DNA from: Aliivibrio sp. S4MY1 | GTDB lineage: Bacteria; Pseudomonadota; Gammaproteobacteria; Enterobacterales; Vibrionaceae | NCBI RefSeq assembly: GCF_028765545.1 | Contig: NZ_JARACP010000003.1 | Location: forward strand, 81,468 to 145,467 | Length of the DNA stretch: 64,000 bases | Reading direction: 5' to 3' | Shown here: piece by piece, positions 44,128-53,838 of the stretch | How positions within the stretch are numbered: the stretch's first letter is position 1 | How the letters are laid out: every line of letters begins with the position of its first letter | Program-made: the position numbers and the translations under genes | The notes under the pieces: generated by a model | Seen by the model: only the letters and a program-made list of their open reading frames with translations | What the model was told of the DNA's origin: nothing | Databases searched by the model: none

Positions 44128-44155
44128 AACTAGCCCACAAGGCGGTGGGCTAGTT
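44128..44155 (-). other. Hairpin between the peroxiredoxin and flavoprotein genes
   Basis: Eleven-base perfect arms AACTAGCCCAC and GTGGGCTAGTT enclose six bases. On the minus strand no T run follows, so it may stabilise the upstream mRNA or attenuate read-through into the flavoprotein gene rather than terminate fully. Confidence 0.6.
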
Positions 44156-44174
44156 ATGGCTTTGTCTTAATCTA

Positions 44175-44903
44175 TTAGCCTAGGAAAGCTTCTAGTTCTT
44201 CGCTGCCACCGATGTGTTTACCACCAATGAATACTTGAGGAACGGTAGTGCGACCAGAGATTGCACGTAGACTAACTGTTGTCGCGTCTTTGCCTAGTAC
44301 CACTTCTTCATAGTTCAGACCTTTATCGATTAGGTTCTGTTTCGCTTTCATACAGAAAGGGCAGCCTGGTTTAGTGAATACTGTGATTGACTCTTGCTCT
44401 TTGTGTTCAGGAGCTAGGTAGTTCAACATTGTATCTGCATCAGAAACGTTGAATGGGTCGCCTGCTACGTCTTCTTCGATGAACATTTTTTCTACCACGC
44501 CGTTTTTCACTAGCATGCTGTAACGCCATGAACGCTTACCAAAACCAAGGTCATTTTTCTCAACTAGCATACCCATGCCATCTGTGAATTCGCCGTTACC
44601 ATCTGGAATGAAGGTGATGTTTTCTGCTTCTTGGTCTGCTTTCCATGCGTTCATTACAAACGTATCGTTTACTGAAACACATAAGATGTCATCTACGCCA
44701 TTCTCTTTAAATACAGAGTGTAGTTCGTTGTAGCGAGGTAGGTGACTAGAAGAACACGTTGGAGTAAATGCACCTGGAAGGCTAAATACGATAACGGTTT
44801 TGTCTTTAAATAGTTCTTCTGTTGTTACATTAACCCAAGCATCGCCTTTACGTGTAGGAAAAGTAACTTGAGGAACTGATTGACCTTCTTTAGATGTAAA
44901 CAT
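44175..44903 (-). CDS. Peroxiredoxin-glutaredoxin hybrid
   Basis: This bifunctional enzyme reduces peroxides with glutathione. The 242-residue protein has a Prx5-type domain (about 1-165) with the peroxidatic Cys50 in [16 protein letters not shown], and a C-terminal glutaredoxin domain (about 170-242) with CPFC at 181-184, [14 protein letters not shown] for glutathione binding. Hybrids of this type are known in Haemophilus and vibrios (often called prxA or PGdx). It is divergent from oxyR with a predicted OxyR operator between, which implies peroxide induction. A CATAAT -10 at 44960-44965 on the minus strand sits next to the operator. Confidence 0.95.
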   Translation of the reverse strand: MFTSKEGQSVPQVTFPTRKGDAWVNVTTEELFKDKTVIVFSLPGAFTPTCSSSHLPRYNELHSVFKENGVDDILCVSVNDTFVMNAWKADQEAENITFIPDGNGEFTDGMGMLVEKNDLGFGKRSWRYSMLVKNGVVEKMFIEEDVAGDPFNVSDADTMLNYLAPEHKEQESITVFTKPGCPFCMKAKQNLIDKGLNYEEVVLGKDATTVSLRAISGRTTVPQVFIGGKHIGGSEELEAFLG

Positions 44904-44979
44904 AATGATGTCCTTTAAATTTTAATTTCTTATTCGGGGTCTTCCCGGTTGATGTAGCTATTATGCAAAACCTTACTTG

Positions 44980-45016
44980 ATAGTTCTAATCGTTTGGTGT
45001 TATCGTTTCAATCGTT
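44980..45016. promoter_or_regulatory. OxyR binding site between the peroxiredoxin gene and oxyR
   Basis: The 37 bases fit the ATAG-N7-CTAT-N7-ATAG-N7-CTAT pattern: ATAG (4 of 4), CGTT (2 of 4), seven bases, ATCG (3 of 4), CGTT (2 of 4), with the inner t and a positions kept in both halves. Relative to the predicted peroxiredoxin start near 44953 it spans about -27 to -63, a normal activating position. Confidence 0.7.
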
Positions 45017-45073
45017 AAAATCTATCAAGTTGTAATGTCATATTATGAATCAAAGCTATCAGGAGTGTAATAC

Positions 45074-45970
45074 ATGAATATCCGTGATTTTGAGTACTTG
45101 GTCGCACTTGCTGAGCATAAACACTTTCGTAAGGCGGCAGAGTCTTGCTTTGTTAGTCAGCCTACATTAAGTGGGCAGATAAAGAAGCTAGAAGAAGAGG
45201 TTGGATTAACCTTATTAGAAAGAACCAGTCGTAAGGTGTTATTTACCGATGCAGGCTTACAATTAGTAGAGCAGGCTAAGCGAATTTTAACTGAAGTTAA
45301 GTTGTTTTCTGAATTAGCTAACCAACAAGGTAAGGATATGTCTGGGCCATTGCATCTTGGCTTTATTCCTACGGTTGGCCCTTATGTACTGCCTTGGATC
45401 GTACCAACATTAAAAGAAAGATTTCCAGACTTAAATCTGTACCTGCATGAGGCTCAAACGCATCAATTAGTTAAAATGTTAGAAGAGGGCAAGATTGACT
45501 GCATGATATTGGCCTCTGTTGATGAGACAAGCGCATTTATTGAAATACCAGTTTATGACGAGCCAATGGTGCTTGCGGTACCAACCGATCATAAATGGGC
45601 GGATGAAGGGACAATAGATATGTCTCGATTAAGTGGCGAGTCAGTTTTAATGTTAGGGGATGGGCATTGTTTACGAGATCAAGCATTAGGTTTTTGTTTT
45701 GCTGCTGGGGCTAAGGATGATGACCATTTCAAAGCAACCAGTCTAGAAACATTGCGCAATATGGTTGCCGCGGGCAGTGGAATTACATTAATGCCGTATC
45801 TTTCAGTGCCTAAAGAAAAAGTACGTGATGGAGTGTGCTATTTGCCAGCGAAAGATCCTGTACCGCATCGACAAATAGTATTGGCTTATCGCCCAGGTTC
45901 ACCACTGCGATCTCGTTATGAAGATTTAGCTAAAGAGATCGAAAAGAAAATGGCAGAGGTTATTTGCTAG
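45074..45970 (+). CDS. oxyR: Hydrogen peroxide-sensing regulator OxyR
   Basis: OxyR is a LysR-type activator turned on by a disulfide between two Cys. The 298-residue protein has the N-terminal helix-turn-helix (MNIRDFEYLVALAEHKHFRKAAESCFVSQPTLSGQIKKLE) and the regulatory domain with Cys199 and Cys208 in GDGHCLRDQALGFCF, the same numbers as in E. coli. The following TSLETLRNMVAAGSGITLMP is also conserved. AGGAG precedes the ATG. It is divergent from its likely target, the peroxiredoxin-glutaredoxin gene. Confidence 0.97.
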   Translation: MNIRDFEYLVALAEHKHFRKAAESCFVSQPTLSGQIKKLEEEVGLTLLERTSRKVLFTDAGLQLVEQAKRILTEVKLFSELANQQGKDMSGPLHLGFIPTVGPYVLPWIVPTLKERFPDLNLYLHEAQTHQLVKMLEEGKIDCMILASVDETSAFIEIPVYDEPMVLAVPTDHKWADEGTIDMSRLSGESVLMLGDGHCLRDQALGFCFAAGAKDDDHFKATSLETLRNMVAAGSGITLMPYLSVPKEKVRDGVCYLPAKDPVPHRQIVLAYRPGSPLRSRYEDLAKEIEKKMAEVIC

Positions 45971-45992
45971 ACCTTATTGATCTATAAGAAAC

Positions 45993-46021
45993 AAAAAGGA
46001 CGCTAAATTAGCGTCCTTTTT
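45993..46021. terminator. Bidirectional terminator between oxyR and mrcA
   Basis: AAAAAGGACGCTAA and TTAGCGTCCTTTTT form a near-perfect palindrome with A and T runs outside, placed between convergent genes. Confidence 0.9.
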
Positions 46022-46042
46022 TATTGCTTGTTGATAGCTAGG

Positions 46043-48541
46043 TTAGAATAGACTTTCGTCTTCCATTCCATCGCCATCCGCATCATTGGATGAGTAGATT
46101 GTGTCTTGGAAATCTTGTTTCACGTACTCTTTCGGCTCAGTGCCGCCAGCAAAGTATTCCCACATGCTAGTTTCATCATTTTTATTGGTCAATAGGCCTG
46201 TTTCACGGTCTATTTTGACTTTAATGATGTTTGCTGGAAGGCGTTGTTGCTCTTCTGGTACACCTTCAAGCGCCACTTTCATAAAGTTTATCCACGCATA
46301 GATAGCTGTTTTGCCACCCGCTTCACCACCAAAGGACATTTCTTCTTTGGTCATGTTGTCATTTTTTGTGGTGTAACCTAAACGGTGTGATGGGTTATCA
46401 AAACCAACCCATGCAGTTGCTACTACATTTGGTCCATAGCCGTTATACCAAGCATCAACAGAGTCATTGGTTGTCCCTGTTTTACCACCAATATCACGAC
46501 GTTTTAATACTTGTGCTCGCCAGCCAGTGCCGTTCCAGCCTGTACCTTTTCGCCAGCTACCACCGCCCCAAATATTGCTGTACATCATTTCTTTAGTTAA
46601 GAATGCGTTTTGTGCAGAAATCACTTTCTTCGCATAAGGCGAGTCTTCATCATTTTGATTTGAGCAATTTGTTTGGCAAATGATTTTTGGTGTTGCTTTA
46701 TACACTTCATCACCAAAAGGCCCCATGATATGGTCAATATAATAAGGTTCTACGTAATAGCCATTATTGGCAAATACAGCGAAACCTTGTGCCATTTGAA
46801 CTGGTGTTAAGCTGCCAGCACCCAGAGCGATTGTTTCAGAGCGAGGGATCTCTTCTTTTTTAAAGCCAAAGCGAGTGAGATAATCAATGGTTTCATCTAA
46901 GCCAACTTCACGTAATACACGAACCGCCATTACGTTTTTAGATTGAGCTAAACCAATACGTAAGCGTGCAGGGCCAACATAAGTAGGTGGCGAATTTTTT
47001 GGTCGCCATGCCGTACCTTGGCTTTGATCCCAAGTATTGATCGGGGCATCATTTACTAAGCTTGCTAGTGTTTTACCATGGTAAAGCGCAGCAGAGTAAA
47101 TGAATGGCTTAATACTAGAACCGACCTGACGCACAGATTGCGTTGCACGGTTAAATTTATTATGAACAAAGTTGAAACCACCAACTAATGAAGTAATTGC
47201 ACCATCTGTTGGGTCCATAGCAACAAACGCGGTATTGGCAGCAGGCACTTGGCTTAGTTTCCAGACCGTCGTTGTTACGTCATCGGTAGTTTCTTGGCTT
47301 AATGGACGAACATACACTTGCTCTCCTGCCGCTAAAATATCTGCTGCACGATGAGGTGCAGGACCTTGACGTTTGTCTGTTTTAAAGCGACGAGCCCACT
47401 TTAAACCATCCCATGGAATGGTAGCGATACCGTTGTTTTTAATATCAACCGTTGCTGTTTTTCCTTTAACAGATAAAACAACAGCAGGCATTAACTCACC
47501 ATAAGAAGGTTCATTTCTAAGGTGTTTAGCTATTGCTTTTTCATCCAGCGGTGTGGCTTTTGGTTCCCACACTGTTTTCACTGCACCACGGAAGCCATGA
47601 CGTTCGTCATAAGCTAATAGGTTATCAATTGATGCTTTGTTTGCCGCCGCTTGCATTTTAGAGTCTACAGTTGTGTAGATGTTCATACCAGAGGTATAAG
47701 CCGCTTCCTCACCGTATTTATTTACCATCCATGCACGAGCGATTTCTGCAATATAAGGTGCTTGAAGCTCGATTTCGGCACCGTGATATTTAGAAATAAC
47801 AATTTCTGCTCTTGCGTCATCAAATTCTTGCTTAGTGATGTAGCCTTCATCAAGCATACGAGAAAGAACAACATTACGACGTGTCGTTGCACGATCAACC
47901 GAGTAAATAGGATTCATTGTTGATGGGGCTTTTGGTAAACCTGCGATGATCGCAACTTCACCTAATGTCAGTTGGCTTACTTCTTTACCAAAGTACACGT
48001 GCGCTGCGGCGCCGACACCATAAGAACGGTAGCCTAAATAGATTTTGTTTAAATACAGCTCAAGAATTTCTTGTTTGGTGAGCAGTTGTTCAATATGGAC
48101 AGCAATAAAGATTTCTTTAATCTTTCGCATTATTTTCTTTTCATTAGATAAAAAGAAGTTTCGAGCTAATTGCTGAGTAATGGTACTCGCCCCTTGTTTC
48201 GCCGAGCCTGAAGCTAGAACAGCAAAAGCAGCACGAGTAATACCGATAGGGTCAAACCCATAATGGCTATAAAAACGACTGTCTTCAGTCGCGATAATTG
48301 CTTCAAGCAAATGAGGAGGCATCTCTTCTAATGTTAGAGGAATGCGACGCTTCTCGCCAAATTGAGCAATTAATTTACCATCGCGGCTATATACCTGCAT
48401 TGGTGTTTGTAGTTGTACATCTTTCAATGTTGCCACGTCTGGTAATTCTGGTTTCACATATTGGTAAAAACCAAAAATTGTTGTGACTCCAAGAATAATG
48501 CAAACCAATGTCGCTATAAGCAGTGCCTTTATGAACTTCAC
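46043..48541 (-). CDS. mrcA: Penicillin-binding protein 1A
   Basis: PBP1A polymerises and cross-links peptidoglycan. The 832-residue protein starts with GTG at 48541 (GGGA upstream), has one membrane anchor (about 5-27), a GT51 transglycosylase domain (about 55-235; catalytic Glu in IATEDSRFYSHYG, GASTITQQLARNFF) and a transpeptidase domain (about 430-720; S475-S-I-K478, SKN in AQSKNVMAVR, K687-T-G-T). The C-terminal part ends with an acidic DADGDGMEDESLF. It is divergent from pilM, as mrcA is from the hof/pil genes in E. coli. Confidence 0.97.
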   Translation of the reverse strand: MKFIKALLIATLVCIILGVTTIFGFYQYVKPELPDVATLKDVQLQTPMQVYSRDGKLIAQFGEKRRIPLTLEEMPPHLLEAIIATEDSRFYSHYGFDPIGITRAAFAVLASGSAKQGASTITQQLARNFFLSNEKKIMRKIKEIFIAVHIEQLLTKQEILELYLNKIYLGYRSYGVGAAAHVYFGKEVSQLTLGEVAIIAGLPKAPSTMNPIYSVDRATTRRNVVLSRMLDEGYITKQEFDDARAEIVISKYHGAEIELQAPYIAEIARAWMVNKYGEEAAYTSGMNIYTTVDSKMQAAANKASIDNLLAYDERHGFRGAVKTVWEPKATPLDEKAIAKHLRNEPSYGELMPAVVLSVKGKTATVDIKNNGIATIPWDGLKWARRFKTDKRQGPAPHRAADILAAGEQVYVRPLSQETTDDVTTTVWKLSQVPAANTAFVAMDPTDGAITSLVGGFNFVHNKFNRATQSVRQVGSSIKPFIYSAALYHGKTLASLVNDAPINTWDQSQGTAWRPKNSPPTYVGPARLRIGLAQSKNVMAVRVLREVGLDETIDYLTRFGFKKEEIPRSETIALGAGSLTPVQMAQGFAVFANNGYYVEPYYIDHIMGPFGDEVYKATPKIICQTNCSNQNDEDSPYAKKVISAQNAFLTKEMMYSNIWGGGSWRKGTGWNGTGWRAQVLKRRDIGGKTGTTNDSVDAWYNGYGPNVVATAWVGFDNPSHRLGYTTKNDNMTKEEMSFGGEAGGKTAIYAWINFMKVALEGVPEEQQRLPANIIKVKIDRETGLLTNKNDETSMWEYFAGGTEPKEYVKQDFQDTIYSSNDADGDGMEDESLF

Positions 48542-48679
48542 CTGATAATTCCCGTTTACTTTAATCTGTATTGTCGTTTCTAACCCATAACTGAGTAGTA
48601 TAAATATAACACAACAAAAAATAACGTAAATTAACGCTTAATTTTGAGATATTTATTTATTACTTGGAGTTAAATCAGG

Positions 48680-49678
48680 ATGATTTATCCCACGATCACA
48701 GGCTTGGATATCGGGCATCATAGCATTAAAGCTGTGTCAGCGAGGTTAAAAAAGGGTCAATTAGAACTAATTGATAGCCATGAGGTATTGCTGCCTGAAT
48801 CTGCTTTTTTAGATGTTAATACTTTACATATCGAAGAGGTAATCCCTTACCTATGCCATTTAAAAAAGGGAATAAAACGAAATCAAAAAAAGGTCGCTTT
48901 TTCAATTCCTGATAACAGCATTATGAGTAAGGTTATCCAAGTGGATAGTCAGCTTGATGAAAAAGAAACTGAATTCACAGTGATACATACATTTGAACAA
49001 CAAACGCCTTTTGCAGCCGAGGAGTTGAACATTGATTTTGTTGCAATGGAGCAGAAAGGGGTTAATAGCGAGCAAATATCAATGTATCAAGTTTTTGCAG
49101 CAAAAAAAGAGTTGGTTGAGAGTCGTGAAGGGTGTTTAAAGAGAACGGGTTTTTTACCTGTACTTGCTGAGGTTCATTCCCATGCATTATTAACGCTGTG
49201 GCGACAAAGTATCACTCAATCTCCAAGTAAAAAAAATTGGATGTTGATTGATATTGGTCATTGTCAAACTACCTTCTGTATTACTTCTCCTAATCAGCAC
49301 GCTTATAGTAAACAGGTTTTGTTTGGGGCTTCACATCAAAAGAGCGATATTGAATTATCTCCGTTAACACCATTAAATGAAGAAAAGTACACTCAATTTA
49401 TTGCGTTATTGGCTGAGCATATTCACCGCCAACTCACGTTATATTCCTCTATTCATAATCATAAAGTTGATGGGGTTTGGTTAACAGGAGGAGGTTCAAT
49501 GCTCCCTGAATTATCAGATTTATTGAGTTATGAGCTCTCTCTGCCGACAGAGCAGCTCAATATTATGTCTTTATTTCATGGTACGAAAAGGCGAGAGGCT
49601 CAACTTAATACATTAGAAAATCAATATGCATTAGCTGCAGGGCTTGCATTAAGAGGTGTTGAGTGGCTTACCAAATAA
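48680..49678 (+). CDS. pilM: Type IV pilus assembly protein PilM
   Basis: PilM is a cytoplasmic actin-like ATPase that binds the N-terminus of PilN and links the inner-membrane platform of the type IV pilus machine. The 332-residue product has GLDIGHHSIKAVSARL at the N-terminus, an ATP-binding DIGHCQTTFCI, and GVWLTGGGSMLPELSDLL near the C-terminus. It is the first gene of pilMNOPQ, which would serve the MSHA-independent type IV (PilA-type) pilus and DNA uptake. The stop overlaps pilN. Confidence 0.93.
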   Translation: MIYPTITGLDIGHHSIKAVSARLKKGQLELIDSHEVLLPESAFLDVNTLHIEEVIPYLCHLKKGIKRNQKKVAFSIPDNSIMSKVIQVDSQLDEKETEFTVIHTFEQQTPFAAEELNIDFVAMEQKGVNSEQISMYQVFAAKKELVESREGCLKRTGFLPVLAEVHSHALLTLWRQSITQSPSKKNWMLIDIGHCQTTFCITSPNQHAYSKQVLFGASHQKSDIELSPLTPLNEEKYTQFIALLAEHIHRQLTLYSSIHNHKVDGVWLTGGGSMLPELSDLLSYELSLPTEQLNIMSLFHGTKRREAQLNTLENQYALAAGLALRGVEWLTK

Positions 49679-50223
49679 ACTTATTAGCTTGGCGCGAGAA
49701 AGAAAGAGAGAAATACAAGCGTCGCTTTTTATTGGTCTTATCCTTTGGGGTATTGTTATCAGTCTCTTTTCAATGGGGATGGGCTCAATACTTAAATTTA
49801 CAGCACTCAACTCAAGTAAACCGTAATCAATCATTAGATAATCATATTAATTGGTTAAATAGCGAATTAAAAGAGCTGAATGAGATTGGAAAACAACACG
49901 AAGCAATACTAACTCGATTGGCGGTTGTTGAAGAGTTGCAGCAAAATAGAAACAAAACGACGCAATTATTAAATCTTCTTCCAGGGATTATTACGGAAGG
50001 AATTTATTTGAATAAGGTGCGAATGCACGAAAGATCGATTGAAATAAAAGGCTTTAGTGATAGTAATGCCCGTTTAGCCACCATATTGGATAAATTAGAA
50101 CGGTCGCTCGAAATTGAATCAGTAGAAATGCATTCAATTGTCTCTGGTAAACAGATATTTGGTCATGATGTAAGTAGCTTTGAACTCTCATTTAAATTAC
50201 TTCCAATGGCTAAGGGTGACTAG
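49663..50223 (+). CDS. pilN: Type IV pilus assembly protein PilN
   Basis: PilN is a bitopic inner-membrane protein that pairs with PilO and binds PilM through its cytoplasmic N-terminus. The 186-residue product starts with GTG at 49663 inside the end of pilM and opens with the PilM-binding motif INLLAWRE. One transmembrane helix at about 20-42, a coiled coil (about 50-90) and a small ferredoxin-like domain follow. Overlap with pilM suggests coupling. Confidence 0.92.
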   Translation: MAYQINLLAWREKEREKYKRRFLLVLSFGVLLSVSFQWGWAQYLNLQHSTQVNRNQSLDNHINWLNSELKELNEIGKQHEAILTRLAVVEELQQNRNKTTQLLNLLPGIITEGIYLNKVRMHERSIEIKGFSDSNARLATILDKLERSLEIESVEMHSIVSGKQIFGHDVSSFELSFKLLPMAKGD

Positions 50224-50224
50224 T

Positions 50225-50803
50225 ATGAGTGATTGGAGAGATCTTGAGTTAGATGAAATTACTGAATGGCCATTGCTTCCTCAGTTATTAGTTATTGTTA
50301 TTTTATGTTTTGTAGTTCAAGGGATGGGCTATTGGTTTTGGATAAAACCAATGATTCAAGATATTGAGCAGCTAAAGCAAAAAGAGCTTAGCTTAAAAAG
50401 CACGGTGAAATATAAATATAACCAAGTGGCAGCAATGCCAAAAATGGAAAACCAGCTGAATGAATTGAACTTGCGTTATGAGTTTTTAGCACAACAACTT
50501 CCTGCTCAAAAAGAGCTAGCGAGCATGCTTTCAGGCATTAACCAAGTTGGGATTCAAAATAAATTAACGTTTACACGAATTGATTGGGGCGAGAAGCAAA
50601 ATAAAGCCTTTCTTTATAAGTTGCCACTGAATATTGAGTTAACAGGTCAGTATCACAATATAGGTTCATTCTCTGAAGCGATGGCCGATCTTCCGAGGAT
50701 CGTGAGTTTGGAAAATATTGATATGCAGCGAGTCAGCACAGAGAGTAGTACATTGCATTTTCGAGTAATGGCTTATACCTATCAATTTAAGGGGAAGGAA
50801 TGA
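50225..50803 (+). CDS. pilO: Type IV pilus assembly protein PilO
   Basis: PilO forms a heterodimer with PilN in the periplasmic alignment complex. The 192-residue protein begins MSDWRDLELDEITEWPLLPQ, has one transmembrane helix at about 20-42, a coiled coil (about 50-95) and a C-terminal ferredoxin-like domain. The ATG at 50225, directly after the pilN stop, is preferred over an earlier in-frame ATG at 50180 inside pilN. Its stop overlaps the pilP start (ATGA). Confidence 0.92.
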   Translation: MSDWRDLELDEITEWPLLPQLLVIVILCFVVQGMGYWFWIKPMIQDIEQLKQKELSLKSTVKYKYNQVAAMPKMENQLNELNLRYEFLAQQLPAQKELASMLSGINQVGIQNKLTFTRIDWGEKQNKAFLYKLPLNIELTGQYHNIGSFSEAMADLPRIVSLENIDMQRVSTESSTLHFRVMAYTYQFKGKE

Positions 50804-51315
50804 GAAATCGATGCTTTATAGCAGTGATGGTCTTTCTATTGGTGGGATGTAAAGCTAATACCGATCCACTTGATGTCTTTTATGTAGAGGCTAAAAAGCA
50901 AGGAGATGCTGAGGTTAAGCAGCTTGAGGAGGTGACATTATTTGCGGTGACTCCTTATGCTCAACTCACTGGGAGATCGCCATTTGTCTTGCCAAAACAA
51001 CCTGAAATTGCAACGCAGCCAATAAAGAAAAAATCATGTTGGCAACCAAAATATAGGAAAAAAAATGGGTTACTTGAACGATATGCGTTGAGAAAATTAC
51101 GATTAAAAGGCGTGATGGGCTCAAACGATAATATTACTGCATTAATACAAACGCCAAAGGGAAGCGTAGTGAAAGTTCATAAAGGGCAATACATGGGAAG
51201 CAATAATGGTCAAGTGGTTGATATTAAACCACAGTACATGACATTAAGGGAAACCCTGCCTGATGGCATGGGATGTTGGCAAAAAAGATACGTTAAATTA
51301 GCTCTAAAACATTAA
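50800..51315 (+). CDS. pilP: Type IV pilus lipoprotein PilP
   Basis: PilP is an inner-membrane lipoprotein that joins PilN/PilO to the PilQ secretin. The 171-residue product has a lipobox LVGC with Cys17 after a short signal peptide, a disordered linker and a small beta-sandwich domain (about 90-170; LRKLRLKGVMGSN, ALIQTPKGSVVKVHKGQYMG). The ATGA overlap with pilO and GGGGAAGGA before the start support coupling. Confidence 0.93.
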   Translation: MRNRCFIAVMVFLLVGCKANTDPLDVFYVEAKKQGDAEVKQLEEVTLFAVTPYAQLTGRSPFVLPKQPEIATQPIKKKSCWQPKYRKKNGLLERYALRKLRLKGVMGSNDNITALIQTPKGSVVKVHKGQYMGSNNGQVVDIKPQYMTLRETLPDGMGCWQKRYVKLALKH

Positions 51316-51335
51316 CGGGATACCAAGGAATACGT

Positions 51336-53057
51336 ATGTTGCTAGGATGCAAAACAAGCAGTAAATTACTTTATATTCAACTATGTTTGCTGTTTATATT
51401 TAGTTTTTTCAGCCACTCTTCGTTTGCAGAAGATATAGAACTTAACCAACTCGTTAATGTGAACTTTCAGTCGACAAAGAAAAAAGAAGGAGTGATTTCG
51501 GTTGATCTTGCCTCGGCAGCAGCCACGGTTGATTTACGAAAAGAAAAAGGGAAATTATTGATAGAGCTGCATGATACGAAAGTCAGTAATGATAAGTTGG
51601 TTATTTTAGATGTTGAAGATTTTTCGACATTGGTGTCTCGAATTGAAACCTTTCGAGAGTCTAAAAGTACATTGCTGTCAGTAGATATCAAAGGTGATTT
51701 TCAATATGACTATTTTTTAAAAGATCGTTCTTTACAGGTTGTGATTTCAAAGCCACAGGTTAGCGCAAAGACAACTAACACCTCTGATGCTCAAGAGAGC
51801 AAACCTATTTCGATTAACTTTCAGGACATCCCTGTTAGACATGTCTTACAATTAATAGCGGATTATAATGACTTTAACTTGGTCGTCGCTGATTCTGTGA
51901 AAGGCAACTTAACGTTGCGATTAGACGGGGTACCTTGGCAACAAGTATTGGATATTATTTTACAAGTTAAAAACCTAGATAAGCGAGTGGAAGGTAATGT
52001 TGTTTTAGTTGCGCCTAAATCAGAGTTGGATGCACAAGAGCAAAAAGTATTAGAGCAAGCTCAAATGGCTTCAGAGTTGGGGTCACTCTCTTCTGAAATC
52101 ATTTCTGTGAGTTATGCTAAAGCTTCTGATATTGCCGAACTGTTGGTTGGTGAAGGAGATATAACTATGCTTTCAAGCCGAGGCAGTATTACGGTTGATG
52201 AGCGAACTAACTCTTTATTGTTACGAGATTTGCCTGAAAATATTGATGTTATTAAAGAGATCATAGAAACCTTGGATATCCCTATTAAACAAGTTCAAAT
52301 AGAAGCAAGAATTGTAACGGTAAATGAAGGTAACCTCGATGAGTTAGGAGTTCGCTGGGGGATCACGAATACAAATGGTAGCACCACGGTTGGCGGTTCA
52401 ATTGAAAGTAATTTAGCGGCCGTAGGCCTTTATGATGGCGGTAGCGGTGGCGGATTACCCGTTGATGATTTTTTAAATGTAAATTTAGGATTGGCTAATC
52501 CTGCGGCATCAAGTATTGCTTTTCAGGTAGCAAAATTAGGGTCTAACTTATTACTAGATTTAGAACTTTCTGCTTTACAGGCTGAATCTAAAGCTGAGAT
52601 CATTTCAAGCCCGAGGTTAATTACCACCAATAAAAAACCTGCTTATATTGAGCAAGGTACTGAAATTCCTTATTTAGAAGCTTCATCCAGTGGAGCAACC
52701 TCAGTATCATTTAAAAAAGCAGTATTGAGCCTAATGGTTACGCCACAAATTACGCCAGATAATCGCTTGGTTTTAGACTTAACGGTCACTCAAGATAGGC
52801 CTGGACAAGTGGTTAAAACAGGAACGGGTGAAGCCGTTGCGATTGACACTCAGCGAATAGGAACTCAAGTGCTTGTCGATAATGGTGAAACCGTTGTTTT
52901 GGGTGGGATTTATCAGCACTCTTTATCCAATAGTGTAGAGAAAGTACCATTACTTGGGGACTTACCTCTGCTTGGTGCCTTATTTCGTCGTAGCTCTGAA
53001 AATATAGGCAAAAAAGAATTATTGATCTTTGTAACACCAAAAGTTGTTATACAGTAA
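51336..53057 (+). CDS. pilQ: Type IV pilus secretin PilQ
   Basis: PilQ forms the outer-membrane pore for the pilus. The 573-residue protein has a signal peptide ending near SSFAED, an AMIN domain (about 30-145), a secretin/TonB N-terminal domain (about 165-230; NFQDIPVRHVLQLIADYNDFNLVV), an N1 domain with VDERTNSLLLRDLPENIDVI, and the secretin core (about 380-570; ISSPRLITTNKKPAYIEQGTEIPY, GGIYQHSLSNSVEKVPLLGDLPLLGALFRR). It ends the pil operon 224 bases before aroK; that gap shows no gene. Confidence 0.96.
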   Translation: MLLGCKTSSKLLYIQLCLLFIFSFFSHSSFAEDIELNQLVNVNFQSTKKKEGVISVDLASAAATVDLRKEKGKLLIELHDTKVSNDKLVILDVEDFSTLVSRIETFRESKSTLLSVDIKGDFQYDYFLKDRSLQVVISKPQVSAKTTNTSDAQESKPISINFQDIPVRHVLQLIADYNDFNLVVADSVKGNLTLRLDGVPWQQVLDIILQVKNLDKRVEGNVVLVAPKSELDAQEQKVLEQAQMASELGSLSSEIISVSYAKASDIAELLVGEGDITMLSSRGSITVDERTNSLLLRDLPENIDVIKEIIETLDIPIKQVQIEARIVTVNEGNLDELGVRWGITNTNGSTTVGGSIESNLAAVGLYDGGSGGGLPVDDFLNVNLGLANPAASSIAFQVAKLGSNLLLDLELSALQAESKAEIISSPRLITTNKKPAYIEQGTEIPYLEASSSGATSVSFKKAVLSLMVTPQITPDNRLVLDLTVTQDRPGQVVKTGTGEAVAIDTQRIGTQVLVDNGETVVLGGIYQHSLSNSVEKVPLLGDLPLLGALFRRSSENIGKKELLIFVTPKVVIQ

Positions 53058-53281
53058 TGAGATAGCGTAACTTAATGTACATAATTGTAAGTAAAATTGA
53101 GTGTCAAACAATTTATTATGCTGAACTTTTCATCTAGCTATTGCAATCACTAGCTATAAACTGAGATAATTTTCGGTCTGATCACGAAATATCTGTGAGG
53201 AATATGGTGCCACAGACAAGCGTCTATGAAAGAGACAACTGTTGGCAATGTCGTTAATGAACTTTGCATAATTTCTAAAAA

Positions 53282-53800
53282 ATGGCTGAAAAACGAAATA
53301 TTTTCCTTGTTGGCCCAATGGGCGCCGGCAAAAGTACAATTGGTAGGCACTTAGCACAGCAACTTCATATGGAGTTTCTTGATTCTGATACGGTAATCGA
53401 AGAACGTACAGGCGCAGATATCGCTTGGGTATTCGACGTTGAGGGTGAAGAAGGTTTCCGCATACGTGAAGAAGGTGTAATTAACGATTTAACCCAAGAG
53501 CAAGGTATTGTTCTTGCAACGGGTGGTGGCTCTGTAATTAGTAAAGAGAGTCGTAATCGTTTATCTGCTCGTGGTGTCGTTGTATATCTTGAAACTACAA
53601 TTGAGAAGCAACTAGCTCGCACACAACGCGACAAAAAACGTCCGTTGCTTCAAACTGATGAACCTCGTGAAGTGTTAGAAGCACTAGCGAAAGAGCGTAA
53701 TGCACTTTATGAAGAAGTGTCTGATTACGTTGTTCGCACCGATGATCAAAGTGCAAAAGTAGTTGCAAATCAAATAATCCAAATGCTTGAAGAGCGTTAA
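53282..53800 (+). CDS. aroK: Shikimate kinase I
   Basis: AroK phosphorylates shikimate in aromatic amino acid synthesis. The 172-residue protein has the P-loop [12 protein letters not shown] (11-22), the shikimate-binding DSD and [18 protein letters not shown], and the lid QRDKKRPLL. It is almost identical to E. coli AroK (173 aa). The ribosome-binding site is weak (AT-rich, no clear GGAG). aroB follows 38 bases downstream. Confidence 0.97.
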   Translation: MAEKRNIFLVGPMGAGKSTIGRHLAQQLHMEFLDSDTVIEERTGADIAWVFDVEGEEGFRIREEGVINDLTQEQGIVLATGGGSVISKESRNRLSARGVVVYLETTIEKQLARTQRDKKRPLLQTDEPREVLEALAKERNALYEEVSDYVVRTDDQSAKVVANQIIQMLEER

Positions 53801-53838
53801 TTCAAGTTATTTACTAAGACAGATACTGGGAACGAATC

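Noticed and set aside
46043..46090. Calcium-binding EF-hand in the acidic PBP1A tail
   Set aside because: DADGDGMEDE resembles a loop, but is a short acidic tail without the flanking helices; chance similarity is more likely.
48529..48541. Frameshift or missing start in mrcA because no ATG begins it
   Set aside because: The GTG at 48541 gives a start (MKFIKALLIA) that aligns with PBP1A of E. coli, with GGGA upstream.
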